Origin: CAWUKT01 sp963923035
GTDB lineage: Bacteria; Bacteroidota; Bacteroidia; J057; JADKCL01
Assembly (NCBI GenBank): GCA_963923035.1
Contig: CAWUKT010000072.1
Location: 1-36,788, forward strand
Length of the DNA stretch: 36,788 nt
Direction: 5' to 3'
This document shows positions 24,348 to 32,925 of this stretch, one piece after another. The stretch's first letter is position 1; each line of letters starts with the position of its first letter. The notes beneath the pieces are model-generated. The model was not told where the DNA came from. It searched no databases and saw only the letters and a list, made by a program, of their open reading frames with translations. Position numbers and translations under genes: made by a program.

Positions 24348-25509
24348 GGAAAAACGCCATATCGCCATCCTCGGCTCTACCGGTTCCATCGGTACCCAGG
24401 CGCTGGAAGTCATCGCCCTGAACCCGGATATCTTGGCCGTTGAGGTGCTGACCGCGAACAACAATGCGGCCCTGCTCATCGAACAGGCCCGTCAGTTCAA
24501 GCCGAATGCGGTGGTCATCGCCAATGAGGCGAAATACGAGGAGGTCCGGGACGGACTCGCCGACCTGCCCATCAAAGTATGGGCCGGCGAGAAAGCTCTG
24601 GAAGAATGCGTGGTGATGGAAGAAATTGACATGGTGCTGACCGCCCTGGTGGGATTTGCCGGGTTGAAGCCCACGTTGAAGGCCATCAAGGCCGAAAAGG
24701 CCATCGCCCTTGCGAACAAGGAGACCATGGTCGTGGCCGGGAGCATTGTGACGGAGCTGGCCCGCCAGCACCGGACGCCCATTTTCCCCGTCGACAGCGA
24801 GCATTCGGCGATTTTCCAATGCTTGATCGGAGAGCATCCCAATCCGATCGAAAAGATTTACCTGACCGCCTCCGGCGGCCCCTTCCGCGGGTATACCCGC
24901 GAACAGCTGGCCCAGGTCACCAAGGCCCAGGCCCTCAAGCACCCCAATTGGGAGATGGGGGCCAAGATCACCATCGACAGCGCGTCGATGATGAACAAGG
25001 GACTCGAGGTCATCGAGGCCAAGTGGATGTTCAACCTCCGCGCCGACCAGATCGACGTCGTGGTCCATCCCCAATCCATCATCCATTCCATCGTCCAGTT
25101 TGAGGACGGATCGATGAAGGCCCAAATGGGGTTGCCGGACATGCGGCTCCCCATTCAATACGCCCTTTGCTTTCCCCAGCGCCTCAAAAATCCATTTCCC
25201 CGCTTTTCATTTGCCGACTACGCCTCCCTCACCTTTGAAGGATGCGACCGGAATGTCTTCCGTAACCTGCAACACGCGTTTGATGCGATGGAAAAGGGCG
25301 GAAATATGCCGTGCATGTTGAACGCGGCCAATGAAGTTTCCGTACAACTCTTTTTGGAAGAAAAGATCGGATTTTTGGACATTGCCGAGCTGAATGGCGC
25401 CGCAATGACCGCCGGGGGATTTGAGGCAAACCCAGATTTGGAGACCTTGTTGGCCTCCGACGAAGCGGCGCGGGCCTATGTCCGCGAACACGCCGCCCAA
25501 TTGAATTGA
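24340..25509 (+). CDS. dxr: 1-deoxy-D-xylulose-5-phosphate reductoisomerase
   Basis: This 389-aa enzyme (also called IspC) converts 1-deoxy-D-xylulose 5-phosphate to 2-C-methyl-D-erythritol 4-phosphate with NADPH, the first committed step of the MEP isoprenoid pathway. The NADPH loop GSTGSIG is at 12-18, LANKETMVVAG is intact, and the metal ligands are in VDSEH (D152, E154) and NKGLE (E223). TASGGPFR and HPNWEMG are substrate-loop blocks. An in-frame stop at 24325 limits the N-terminus, no ATG follows it, and TTG at 24340 gives the expected short leader before the first strand. That TTG overlaps the GH3 stop, so translation is probably coupled. rseP follows after 16 bp. Confidence 0.97.
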   Translation: MDKEKRHIAILGSTGSIGTQALEVIALNPDILAVEVLTANNNAALLIEQARQFKPNAVVIANEAKYEEVRDGLADLPIKVWAGEKALEECVVMEEIDMVLTALVGFAGLKPTLKAIKAEKAIALANKETMVVAGSIVTELARQHRTPIFPVDSEHSAIFQCLIGEHPNPIEKIYLTASGGPFRGYTREQLAQVTKAQALKHPNWEMGAKITIDSASMMNKGLEVIEAKWMFNLRADQIDVVVHPQSIIHSIVQFEDGSMKAQMGLPDMRLPIQYALCFPQRLKNPFPRFSFADYASLTFEGCDRNVFRNLQHAFDAMEKGGNMPCMLNAANEVSVQLFLEEKIGFLDIAELNGAAMTAGGFEANPDLETLLASDEAARAYVREHAAQLN

Positions 25510-25525
25510 AATACCAGAAGACCTG

Positions 25526-26893
25526 ATGTTAGATACATTATTGACGATCGGATACTTTTTGCTGGGACTTTCCCTGCTGATCGTGATCCATGAACTCGGC
25601 CACTACTGGGCCGCCCGGATTTTCGGGATCAAAGTCGAAGAATTTGCCCTCTTTTTCGGGAAAAAGATCGTAGGATTTAAGCGTGGTGAGACCGAATGGC
25701 GGATCAACATGATTCCGTTGGGCGGCTACGTGAAAATCGTGGGGATGCTGGATGAAAATCTGGACCCCGAACAGGTCAAAGGTGAACCGGAGCCGTGGGA
25801 GTTTCGGGCCAAGCCGACCTGGCAGCGCCTGATTGTGATGTTGGGCGGGATCATCATGAACATCCTGCTGGGCATCCTGCTCTTTTTCATTTTCAAATTC
25901 GCTTACGGGGACAACAAGACGCCGATCAGCAATTTGGAGTATGGCATCATGGTCAGCGACAGCTCCGCGGGCTACGACATGGGCTTCCGCACCGGCGATA
26001 TTCCCCTGACCTACAGGGGCGATACGCTTGAGTACCTCGAAGAGCTGAACGACCCGAACTTCCTCGTCGACAGCGACAAATACTTTGAAGTGAAGCGGGC
26101 CGGGAAGGTCGTCAAGCTGGAAATCGCTGACGATTATATCGATACGTTCACGGAATTTGAAGAGGCGAATAAGGAAATCGCCGGCCCGGACATGATCCCG
26201 CTCTTGCGGGTCCCCTCTCCGAAAGACAACGTCGAGTTGCAGGAAGCGGGCAAGGATACCATGGAGCTTCGCGCTTATAACTTCGGCTTCCGCACCGGCG
26301 ACGTCATCACTGCCGTCGACAGCACGCCGATCCAGAAATGGTCCCAGTTCCACGCCTATGTGCACGCCAAGGAGCCCGAGACCGAGATCGTTTTCACGGT
26401 GAGCCGGGGCAATCAAAGCATTGATCTTACCGCCCAGACCGATTCCCTGTCGCGCTTGGGCGTCCTGCTGCATACTGATACCATCGTCGAACACGTCGAC
26501 TACGGAGTCGGCGAAGCGCTTTCCGTGGGCACCGCCGCTGCTTTTGGCGTCATCACGAATACATTGAAAGGATTGCGGGCGATGATCATGGGCAATGCCG
26601 ACCCGCGCAAGAGCCTTTCCGGCCCCGTCAAAATCGCTCAGATTTACGGACAGGCCAGCAAAGCTGGCGGTTGGGCAGGCTTCTGGAAGCTCACGGCTTT
26701 CCTGAGCATGGTGCTTGCCATTATGAACCTCCTTCCCATTCCGGTCCTCGATGGCGGCCAGGTCCTGATCCTGACCCTCGAAGGCATCGCCGGACGGGAA
26801 ATCCCAATCAAAACAAAAGAATGGATCTTGCGGATCAGCTTCTACCTGGTGGTGGGTCTGATGCTGCTTGTCGTGCTAAACGACGTGATCTAA
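25526..26893 (+). CDS. rseP: RseP-type site-2 zinc metalloprotease
   Basis: The 455-aa membrane protease cuts substrates inside the bilayer, typically anti-sigma factors in envelope stress and leftover signal peptides. The first helix carries HELGH (22-26), the zinc site, and the third conserved motif is LDGG (408-411) in the C-terminal helices. Between them is an unusually clear double PDZ region (about 125-330), with FRTGD repeated in both copies. Family members of this type keep a second zinc-ligand Asp in the LDG motif, present here as D409. It is the last gene of the GH3-dxr operon. Its 3' end overlaps the convergent O-antigen-ligase-like gene by 59 bp. Confidence 0.96.
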   Translation: MLDTLLTIGYFLLGLSLLIVIHELGHYWAARIFGIKVEEFALFFGKKIVGFKRGETEWRINMIPLGGYVKIVGMLDENLDPEQVKGEPEPWEFRAKPTWQRLIVMLGGIIMNILLGILLFFIFKFAYGDNKTPISNLEYGIMVSDSSAGYDMGFRTGDIPLTYRGDTLEYLEELNDPNFLVDSDKYFEVKRAGKVVKLEIADDYIDTFTEFEEANKEIAGPDMIPLLRVPSPKDNVELQEAGKDTMELRAYNFGFRTGDVITAVDSTPIQKWSQFHAYVHAKEPETEIVFTVSRGNQSIDLTAQTDSLSRLGVLLHTDTIVEHVDYGVGEALSVGTAAAFGVITNTLKGLRAMIMGNADPRKSLSGPVKIAQIYGQASKAGGWAGFWKLTAFLSMVLAIMNLLPIPVLDGGQVLILTLEGIAGREIPIKTKEWILRISFYLVVGLMLLVVLNDVI

Positions 26894-28283
26894 GCCGCCA
26901 ATCTTCCTTGACGCGGTCCTTCTCGTCCGGGGGCAATTCGGCCCGTTGGATGTGGGTCCATGATGCCTGGAGATAAGCGTAGGTGATGGCCACGAGGGCG
27001 TAGATCACGCCCGATTCCCACAAGTCATTGAAGAAGGCGTGGACGCCATAGGCTCCGATGGAGGCGAATATGGCGGCTACGAAGTCGCGGCTCCAGGCTT
27101 GCTTGCGGAGGAGCTTGAGCGCCAGGGCCAGGGGGCTCATGAGGATGAGCAGGTAGAGCGCGAGACCGGGGAGGCCGCGTTCGGCGGCATGGGTCAGGTA
27201 CTCGGAATGTGCGGCCCGGTCCCACCCAAACCAATAGCTGATTTTTTCGACCTCTTCCGCATTGTTCAGGTAAAACTTGAACTTCCGCTCGTAATTCCCG
27301 GGTCCAATTCCCTTGATCGGTTTCTCCTTGACCATTCGGACCGCCAGTTCCCACCGCATCAGCCGTTCTTCATTGGAAAACTGATCGCCCTTTCCTTGGA
27401 AAACCCCTCCGAACGCGGCAAAGGCCAGCGATGCCACCAAAAAACCGCCCAATACCAAGCGGTAGATCTTTTTTTGCACCCCTACCATCAACCCTACGGC
27501 ACTTCCCGCCAGCATTCCCACCAAGGCCCCGCGACTTTCCAGCCAGAACAACCCCAACAACAGCAGGGCTCCGAGAACCCCACTAAAGATGCTCAGGATT
27601 CCTTTTTCCTTCCAGGCGGTCCAAACCAAGTAGGGGATGAGCATGGAGACGACGGCCGCAAAGAAATTGGCGTTTTCGTAGAAAGGGTACACGGATAATT
27701 TTCCGCTGTGGGGCGAGCCCAACACGGCATAGGCGAGGACGAATCCTGCGCCGGTAGCGGCCCCCAGCATCATGTCGCGCAGTCGGTAGGGGGAAGGGGC
27801 ATAATTGCGAAAGAGGACGATCAGAGAGAACACCAATGCGGCTTGGAACAGGACATTGAAGGTCTCGGATTGGTACCATTTTCCCCAGTACATCGTCATG
27901 AAAATCCAGATGAAGTAGGCCGTCCATCCCCAATTGAAGGGGCGTTTTACCTTTTTCGGTTTGGGGTAGCGTAGAAAGTCGGCGGCGATGAAGACGAACA
28001 CGGGAAGCGTGGCGAAAAGACGGAGCCAGGAATAGGAGTCGTGGACTTCACCCATGGGCAGGGCGACCCCGAGGAATGCCAGGTAGGGGAACAGCCAGGT
28101 ACGTTCTTTGAGGAAAATGAGGATGACGAGAAATGCCGCTCCGACGAGGGGAACCAGCAGATGGCCGTTGCCAGGAAATAGGCGCTGGAAATCAAAGAAG
28201 CTGGGGATTAAAATCAAAAGGGTGGCAATGGCCCCTCCAATGACCCATCCTTTGCGGCTGTCTTTCCAGGACAATTTGCTCAT
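26835..28283 (-). CDS. O-antigen ligase/polymerase-like membrane protein
   Basis: The 482-aa protein is almost entirely transmembrane, with about 11-12 hydrophobic helices and one large periplasmic loop (about 295-360). That loop holds the RLMRWELAVRMVKEKPIKGIGPGNYE region seen in the Wzy_C/O-antigen ligase family (PF04932), followed by HSEYLTHAAERGLPGLALYL. These enzymes move undecaprenyl-linked glycans onto lipid A core, other glycans or protein. The exact substrate cannot be assigned because no other glycan genes are nearby. Its last 20 codons overlap antisense with the rseP 3' end and encode a polar tail (RRLARQAASDPPPGRS). It starts in ATGA overlap with the bestrophin-like gene. Confidence 0.87.
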   Translation of the reverse strand: MSKLSWKDSRKGWVIGGAIATLLILIPSFFDFQRLFPGNGHLLVPLVGAAFLVILIFLKERTWLFPYLAFLGVALPMGEVHDSYSWLRLFATLPVFVFIAADFLRYPKPKKVKRPFNWGWTAYFIWIFMTMYWGKWYQSETFNVLFQAALVFSLIVLFRNYAPSPYRLRDMMLGAATGAGFVLAYAVLGSPHSGKLSVYPFYENANFFAAVVSMLIPYLVWTAWKEKGILSIFSGVLGALLLLGLFWLESRGALVGMLAGSAVGLMVGVQKKIYRLVLGGFLVASLAFAAFGGVFQGKGDQFSNEERLMRWELAVRMVKEKPIKGIGPGNYERKFKFYLNNAEEVEKISYWFGWDRAAHSEYLTHAAERGLPGLALYLLILMSPLALALKLLRKQAWSRDFVAAIFASIGAYGVHAFFNDLWESGVIYALVAITYAYLQASWTHIQRAELPPDEKDRVKEDWRLRSRRLARQAASDPPPGRS

Positions 28284-29161
28284 TCAGCCCCTCCCAATAG
28301 GATTTCGTGGACATTCCCCCGGATATTGGCGGCCATTCCATCCGTGTCCAGGTCGTTTGCATCTTTTCCAAATGGATCTTCGATTTCTTCCCCGATCAAT
28401 TCCAGCCCCGCCAGCACATAACAGGAAAACATCGTCATCGGGATGGTCCAATAGCCGAGTGTGCTGATGAGGCTCAGCGGCAAGGTCCCAACGTAGATGA
28501 AGATGACCTTTTTGACGTACATCGAGTAGGAATAGGGAATGGGCGTCTTGCGGATGCGTTCACAGGCGCCGAGGACGTCGATCAGGCCCGCGGCCTCGCG
28601 GTTGACTACCCGGTACTGATCCCCATCGATGACCCCATTTTTCAGCAATAGGTTGAGCCGATTTTGGACGGATTGCGCAATCGCATTGGGTATGTGTCCG
28701 ACCTGGGTGACTTCTTTTTCGTAGTCCAGGCCCTCGAGGTCGAGTTCTTCGAGCTTGGTTCCCTCCCGCAAGTGCTCTTTGAGGGAGAAGTAGAAATTGG
28801 CAATGGTGCGGGAGAAATAGCGCCGCGTATCGCGGTCCTCCCTGGGCAGCATGGCCGACAGCTTGAGGGCAAAATTGCGGCTGTGGTTGGTAAGGGCGCC
28901 GAATTGCTTGCGGCCTTCCCACCAGCGGTCGTAAGCGGTATTGGTCCGAAAGACGAGGACCAAACCCAGGACCACGCCGACGATGGCGTGGATATTGAGG
29001 CCCTCCGGGATTTTCAGGTCTACGTGTTCAATGAACAACCAGCACATTCCCCCCGAAATCAGCCCCACGACGATCAGGGAAGGCCCCAGGTTTCGGACGA
29101 CTCCGGAGCGGTGAAAATTGAAGATAAAGCGGGTCCAATTCTTCGGGTTGTAATTGATCAT
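28280..29161 (-). CDS. bestrophin-family (UPF0187) membrane protein
   Basis: The 293-aa protein is a bestrophin homologue, a family of pentameric anion or cation channels. The signature RTNTAYDRWWEGRKQFGAL sits after the second membrane helix, and IGEEIEDPFGKDANDLDTD is the typical C-terminal block. Four hydrophobic helices are visible (about 25-45, 55-75, 210-235, 240-260). The ATG at 29161 is preferred over the start at 29167, since the protein then begins MINYNPKNW as most relatives do. It overlaps the downstream O-antigen-ligase-like gene by 4 bp. Ion selectivity cannot be read from sequence, and the link to glycan ligation may be no more than shared transcription. Confidence 0.93.
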   Translation of the reverse strand: MINYNPKNWTRFIFNFHRSGVVRNLGPSLIVVGLISGGMCWLFIEHVDLKIPEGLNIHAIVGVVLGLVLVFRTNTAYDRWWEGRKQFGALTNHSRNFALKLSAMLPREDRDTRRYFSRTIANFYFSLKEHLREGTKLEELDLEGLDYEKEVTQVGHIPNAIAQSVQNRLNLLLKNGVIDGDQYRVVNREAAGLIDVLGACERIRKTPIPYSYSMYVKKVIFIYVGTLPLSLISTLGYWTIPMTMFSCYVLAGLELIGEEIEDPFGKDANDLDTDGMAANIRGNVHEILLGGAE

Positions 29162-29444
29162 GAGCACTGATTTTAGGTAAAAATAATCATCTGTCGCCTA
29201 CCTTGAAAGTCTGTTTGGAAGTGCCTGCATGGCTCCTGAAAGCCTTTCCAGACTTTTAAAATCTCCTGTATTTCCAATTTGATTTTGATTCTTACATCCA
29301 ATTCCGACTATCAACAGGGGGTGTGAATAAGTAAAAAGAGAGCCTTTGACTAGCTTTTGTTATTATAGAAATGGTTGGGAACCTGAAAGACAGCTCAGGT
29401 TCATGGAAATAGTTTTTGGTAGTAAATCAGATCAACGATTCGAA
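29162..29444. other. gap between divergent genes with a minus-strand promoter-like box
   Basis: On the minus strand TATTTTTA (29185-29178) is one base from the -7 consensus, 16 bp upstream of the bestrophin-like gene. To the right is AT-rich sequence with an open frame from 29346 that only extends the secreted-protein gene upstream without adding a signal. No RNA gene or repeat is evident. Confidence 0.4.
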
Positions 29445-30107
29445 ATGGAAACGTCAAGGAAGTTTTGTGTCCAAGGTATCCTTATGCTCTTTTTGTTCCT
29501 GGTTTTCAGTGTGGAAGTCCAGGCGCAATCCGATGGTCCGCAATGTGCCCGCTCAATTTATTCCACCGCCTCCAACGGTGGAGCAGTGGGTTGGAGCAAT
29601 GCCGGATCGGCCCACTGCGACGACAACGCCACCCACGCGTTTGTCGACCTCTTCTTAGGCGAAAGCCACAGCCAATACCTCAAGTTTGAAGATTTTGGGC
29701 TGGATGTCCCGATGGATTCACGGGTGACCGGGATCGAGGTGGTCGTGGTCCGCAAATCTGACCGCAGCAGCGGGATTTCTGACCGTACAGTGCAGCTCGT
29801 CTTCGGAAACCGCTTGATGGGCCAGAACCTCGCCCAGGGCGATGCCTGGGAAGACGTCTGGACAGGCGCCTTTTTTGGTGGCTCGCGCAGCGACTGGGGC
29901 TGCCGGCTCACGCCGGCCATGGTCAACGACCCCCGGTTCGGGGTGGTCCTCGATGTCGCCGCCACGGGAAGCGCCCGGGCCGAAATCGACGAAGTCCAGG
30001 TCACGGTCCATTACAGCGCTCCCAGTCGCCTGACGGTATTCCCGACGGCCAAGGTGACGCCGCATACTTGCACCCCGACGCCAACTCCCGCTGTCCTCGG
30101 CATGTAG
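29445..30107 (+). CDS. secreted beta-sandwich protein of unknown function
   Basis: From the ATG at 29445 the 220-aa protein begins with a signal peptide (METSRKFCVQGILMLFLFLV, cleaved after VQAQ). The mature part carries one beta-sandwich domain (about 45-195) of a type I have seen in phage tail and exoprotein contexts, with the pattern IPxDSRVTGIEVVV, RTVQLVFG, FFGGSRSDWG, FGVVLDV and VQVTVHY. No catalytic residues stand out. The C-terminal tail is Thr/Pro-rich (TPHTCTPTPTPAVLGM) and might be a linker or glycosylated. The frame is open upstream to 29346, but only the chosen start puts the signal peptide first. It lies 23 bp before the CYTH gene, probably as an independent unit. Confidence 0.72.
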   Translation: METSRKFCVQGILMLFLFLVFSVEVQAQSDGPQCARSIYSTASNGGAVGWSNAGSAHCDDNATHAFVDLFLGESHSQYLKFEDFGLDVPMDSRVTGIEVVVVRKSDRSSGISDRTVQLVFGNRLMGQNLAQGDAWEDVWTGAFFGGSRSDWGCRLTPAMVNDPRFGVVLDVAATGSARAEIDEVQVTVHYSAPSRLTVFPTAKVTPHTCTPTPTPAVLGM

Positions 30108-30118
30108 TCCGCATTGAC

Positions 30119-30130
30119 TATCTTGCGGCC
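30119..30130 (+). promoter_or_regulatory. -7-like box 4 nt before the CYTH start codon
   Basis: TATCTTGC (30119-30126), then GGCC, then ATG at 30131. Spacing is identical to the TPM and BtpA-family genes. It resembles TAnnTTTG with the third T missing. Transcription from it would begin at the start codon. Confidence 0.42.
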
Positions 30131-30661
30131 ATGAATGAAATCGAGGCCAAAATCCTGGAAATTGACCGCTCAGCAGTTGAACAGAAACTCAACGAGCTGG
30201 GCGCCCAGTTCGAGTTTGACCAGGAATTCTACGCGATTTATTACGATACCCCCGATGGCCAGCTCCGGGCCAGTGGAAGGACTTTGCGCCTGCGGAAGGA
30301 AGGGGAAAGGGCCGTCCTGACCTTCAAGTCGAAAACCGGTCCGGAAAGTGGAGTATTGGTTCGGAAAGAAGAGGAAAGCCCGGTAGAAGATTTCGAAGCG
30401 GTACGGAAAATCCTGGCGGGATTGGGTTATGTCTCCATCCAGGCGATGCGCAAAACCCGCGCCCAGTATGCCTTGCAGGGACTGCATGTCGTCATTGACG
30501 ATTACCTCGACGACCACGGGCATATTCCGGTGTTTTTGGAGATCGAAGGACCGGGAATTGAGGCGGTGGAAGAAGGTGCGCGGTTATTGGGATATGAAAA
30601 AGGCGATTTGAAAGCCCTGACGGCGGGCGATTTGATTCACCACTACGCCCCTTCCCACTAA
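30131..30661 (+). CDS. CYTH-domain protein (class IV adenylate cyclase/triphosphatase type)
   Basis: The 176-aa protein folds as the CYTH triphosphate tunnel. It begins MNEIEAKIL, giving the ExExK metal motif (E3, E5, K7), then RTLRLRKEG, LTFKSK, the basic stretch RKTRAQY, and the acidic VIDDYLDDHGHIPVFLEIEG that completes the tunnel. Class IV cyclases, thiamine triphosphatases and tripolyphosphatases share this frame; the sequence does not separate cAMP synthesis from simple phosphate hydrolysis. The longer open frame from 30068 reads through the tail of the previous gene and lacks domain residues. The stop codon interlocks with that of the convergent small membrane protein (4-bp overlap). 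Confidence 0.93.
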   Translation: MNEIEAKILEIDRSAVEQKLNELGAQFEFDQEFYAIYYDTPDGQLRASGRTLRLRKEGERAVLTFKSKTGPESGVLVRKEEESPVEDFEAVRKILAGLGYVSIQAMRKTRAQYALQGLHVVIDDYLDDHGHIPVFLEIEGPGIEAVEEGARLLGYEKGDLKALTAGDLIHHYAPSH

Positions 30662-31074
30662 AGGCTCCACCACGTATACCCCCAAAATCGGTACACAGTC
30701 CCTCCCAAGGCGAGGTAAAACAAGATTCCGAGGAAGACCATTTGCATGGATTGCTGGGAGCGGAGGGCGTATCCCCGTTCGGAGTGGTAGCGGTAGAAAA
30801 AGACCACCATGGGGGTAAAGGAGAGGAAAGACAGGAAAAAATAGAGCCATTTGTTGGCTTCGGAGAGGGAGACGCCTTCCCGCTCATTGGCGATGGTGGC
30901 CCGCCGCTGGCCCTCTTCGAGGGCCGCATCAATCACTTCATCGGGGATGGTGCGCCGGGCGATTTCGGCTTCCGCCGCCCGCAGAGCCTCAGGTACATAA
31001 TCTTTCTTGTCCACCAAGACCTGTAACAGTTGGCGGTCACTCAGAGCAGCCATGCGGGAAGCGAACTGATTCAT
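30658..31074 (-). CDS. small two-helix membrane protein
   Basis: The 138-aa product has a soluble N-terminal half (ALSDRQLLQVLVDKKDYVPE, then ALRAAEAEIARRTIPDEVID) that resembles a short repeated-helix motif common in uncharacterised Bacteroidota membrane proteins. Two transmembrane helices follow (about 78-95 and 112-128). No family function is known to me. It starts 3 bp after the end of the phosphodiester-glycosidase-like gene and is its operon partner, and it shares interlocked stop codons with the CYTH gene. Confidence 0.72.
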   Translation of the reverse strand: MNQFASRMAALSDRQLLQVLVDKKDYVPEALRAAEAEIARRTIPDEVIDAALEEGQRRATIANEREGVSLSEANKWLYFFLSFLSFTPMVVFFYRYHSERGYALRSQQSMQMVFLGILFYLALGGTVYRFWGYTWWSL

Positions 31075-31077
31075 GCT

Positions 31078-31869
31078 TTACTCCAATACGGCGAGGATGC
31101 CACAAAAATTGCCTCCGAGACCATTGCGGTCGAGTTCGGGGAGGTAAAATTCGGAGATGGATCCATCGAGGTAAAGCGCATCGGGACAGTGGAGGCGGTC
31201 CCGGAAGAGGGAAGCGAAGTCGAAGAAGTTGACCCGTTCGTTGGAGATAGCGAACCAGATCGCGCCGTCGGCATCGACCCCCACGCCATTGCGGACAAAG
31301 CGATTGACCGAGCCTTCGTTGAAGCTGGGATGCAGTTTGTCGTCAATGACCAACATCGGGCCACTTTGGGTGGCGACCTGCGGGTGCAGGTCTTCCTGCT
31401 TAAAAGTTTCCGATTCCATCACGCCGGCTCCTTCCGCCCCGAGGACAAATACGCCATTGGGTTTCATGTGGAAATTGCCCGCGCCATCCTTCAAATTCAA
31501 TTTTTTGAAGGTGGTGCCATGCTCGATGTGGAGGCCGCCCGGGGTATGGTCTTCAGAGAAAATCCCCGCATTGGTCGCAAAGCGGAGGTGACGTCCCTCG
31601 GACTCGACTTCTTCTTTCAGGGCACCGAAACTTTCGTAGGGCTCTCCATTCTGGTTTTTCCAAAACAGGCGCACTTCGAATTTCTCAGGATCTACTTTGA
31701 CGACATCGAAGGATTGCTCCCGGAACTCAATGGTACGGGCGTCCATCTCTTGCCACCCTCTCGGCAACTGAAAGCCGGTTTGGGTTTGCCAGAACCACCA
31801 TGCAAATCCTCCTCCAGTGAGGAAAAAAGCAGTTCCAAGCAAGATTCCGAGACGTGCGTTCCGTGTCAA
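31078..31869 (-). CDS. phosphodiester glycosidase-like protein (NAGPA/DUF2233)
   Basis: The 263-aa protein is membrane-anchored or secreted: an N-terminal hydrophobic segment (about 8-27) follows a basic start. The domain (about 60-262) has the DUF2233 pattern with LRFATNAGIFSEDHTPGGLHI, FHMKPNGVFVLG, VATQSGPMLVID, RNGVGVDADG and the Asp-rich DALYLDGSISEFY. Human NAGPA, in this family, removes GlcNAc from GlcNAc-phosphate diesters; bacterial members are thought to act on envelope sugar phosphates. The start used is TTG at 31869, because an in-frame stop lies eight codons upstream with no ATG between. It heads a two-gene minus-strand unit. Confidence 0.85.
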   Translation of the reverse strand: MTRNARLGILLGTAFFLTGGGFAWWFWQTQTGFQLPRGWQEMDARTIEFREQSFDVVKVDPEKFEVRLFWKNQNGEPYESFGALKEEVESEGRHLRFATNAGIFSEDHTPGGLHIEHGTTFKKLNLKDGAGNFHMKPNGVFVLGAEGAGVMESETFKQEDLHPQVATQSGPMLVIDDKLHPSFNEGSVNRFVRNGVGVDADGAIWFAISNERVNFFDFASLFRDRLHCPDALYLDGSISEFYLPELDRNGLGGNFCGILAVLE

Positions 31870-32100
31870 ATCGGTGATTTTGTGAATGAATCAGTAAATA
31901 AATATAAGCAAATCCCACAAAAGACTGAGGCTCCCGGGGCCGGAAAGGAGTCAAGGTCTTGGTGGTCAACCCGAATAATTTGCATTCGTCTGTTTCACGG
32001 CAATTTTTCCTTTCCCTTTGATTCTGTTCCCTTTCTCCGAAATCATTGTCCCTGCTTTCCTCTTCCCCCTTTGCAACTCGAAACGACACCTAAAAAGTCC

Positions 32101-32112
32101 TATCTTGACCCC
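32101..32112 (+). promoter_or_regulatory. -7-like box 4 nt before the BtpA-family start codon
   Basis: TATCTTGA (32101-32108), then CCCC, then ATG at 32113. It has the same spacing as the boxes before the CYTH and TPM genes. TTTG at 32070-32073 is the nearest upstream element but is 27 bp away, longer than usual. Confidence 0.42.
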
Positions 32113-32925
32113 ATGAATAAACTTTGGGATGTGTCGGGCGCTATTTTGGGGATGGTCCATGTGCGGGCATTGCCGGGAACGCCCCGTTACGGAGGGGATT
32201 GGAAGGCGGTGGAGAAAAAAGCGCGGGAAGAAGCCGAATTGTTAGAGGAAAATGGCGTGGATGGGATCATTCTGGAGAATATGCACGACGCGCCCTACCT
32301 CAATCGGGATCTGGGGCCGGAAATCACTGCGGCCATGACCGGGATTGCAGCTGGCATCAAAGCGCAGGCTTCGATTCCACTGGGGATTCAAATCCTGGCA
32401 GGCGCTAACAAGGAAGCCTTGGCCGTGGCCCTCGCCGCCGATTTGGACTTTGTCCGGGCGGAAGGCTTCGTCTTCGGCCACCTGGCCGATGAAGGCTATA
32501 TGGATGCCCAGGCGGGCGAACTACTTCGGTACCGGCGCCAGATGGGCGCGGATCATATTCAGGTCTGGACCGACCTCAAGAAAAAGCACAGCTCCCACGC
32601 ACTGACCGCCGATGTGGACATCGTCGAGATGGCACATGCGGCCCACTTTTTCGGGGCCGATGCCTTGATCGTGACCGGTAGCGCTACCGGTCACACCGCC
32701 GATTCCGCGGAAGCAAAAGCAGTCCGGGCCGCAATTGAACTCCCGGTAGTGATCGGTTCCGGTATTACCGCGGAAAACCTGCCCCAATATTTCGATGCCG
32801 CCGACGCCTTTATTGTCGGATCCGCCCTGAAATACGGGGGCAAATGGAACCAGGAAATTGATCCCGCACGGGTGGAAGCCCTGGTCCGCCGGGCAACGGA
32901 ATTGAGGAGTGCCGCTTCGGTATGA
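32113..32925 (+). CDS. BtpA/SgcQ-family TIM-barrel protein
   Basis: The 270-aa cytoplasmic protein opens with IGMVHVRALPGTPRYGG-like sequence (ILGMVHVRALPGTPRYGGD) and continues through the family blocks ENMHDAPY, GIQILAGANKEALAVALA, ADLDFVRAEGFVFGHLADEG and VVIGSGITAENL. BtpA is needed for photosystem I in cyanobacteria, but most bacterial members (SgcQ-like) are probably nucleosidase- or aldolase-type enzymes, so photosynthesis is not implied. The ORF is open upstream to 31030, but that part is antisense to another gene; the ATG at 32113 is correct because the conserved N-terminal strand follows directly. Its stop overlaps the kinase start by 4 bp (ATGA). Confidence 0.92.
   Translation: MNKLWDVSGAILGMVHVRALPGTPRYGGDWKAVEKKAREEAELLEENGVDGIILENMHDAPYLNRDLGPEITAAMTGIAAGIKAQASIPLGIQILAGANKEALAVALAADLDFVRAEGFVFGHLADEGYMDAQAGELLRYRRQMGADHIQVWTDLKKKHSSHALTADVDIVEMAHAAHFFGADALIVTGSATGHTADSAEAKAVRAAIELPVVIGSGITAENLPQYFDAADAFIVGSALKYGGKWNQEIDPARVEALVRRATELRSAASV

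Noticed and set aside
31030..32112. N-terminal extension of the BtpA-family protein
   Set aside because: Antisense to the phosphodiester-glycosidase-like gene; the conserved BtpA N-terminus starts at 32113.
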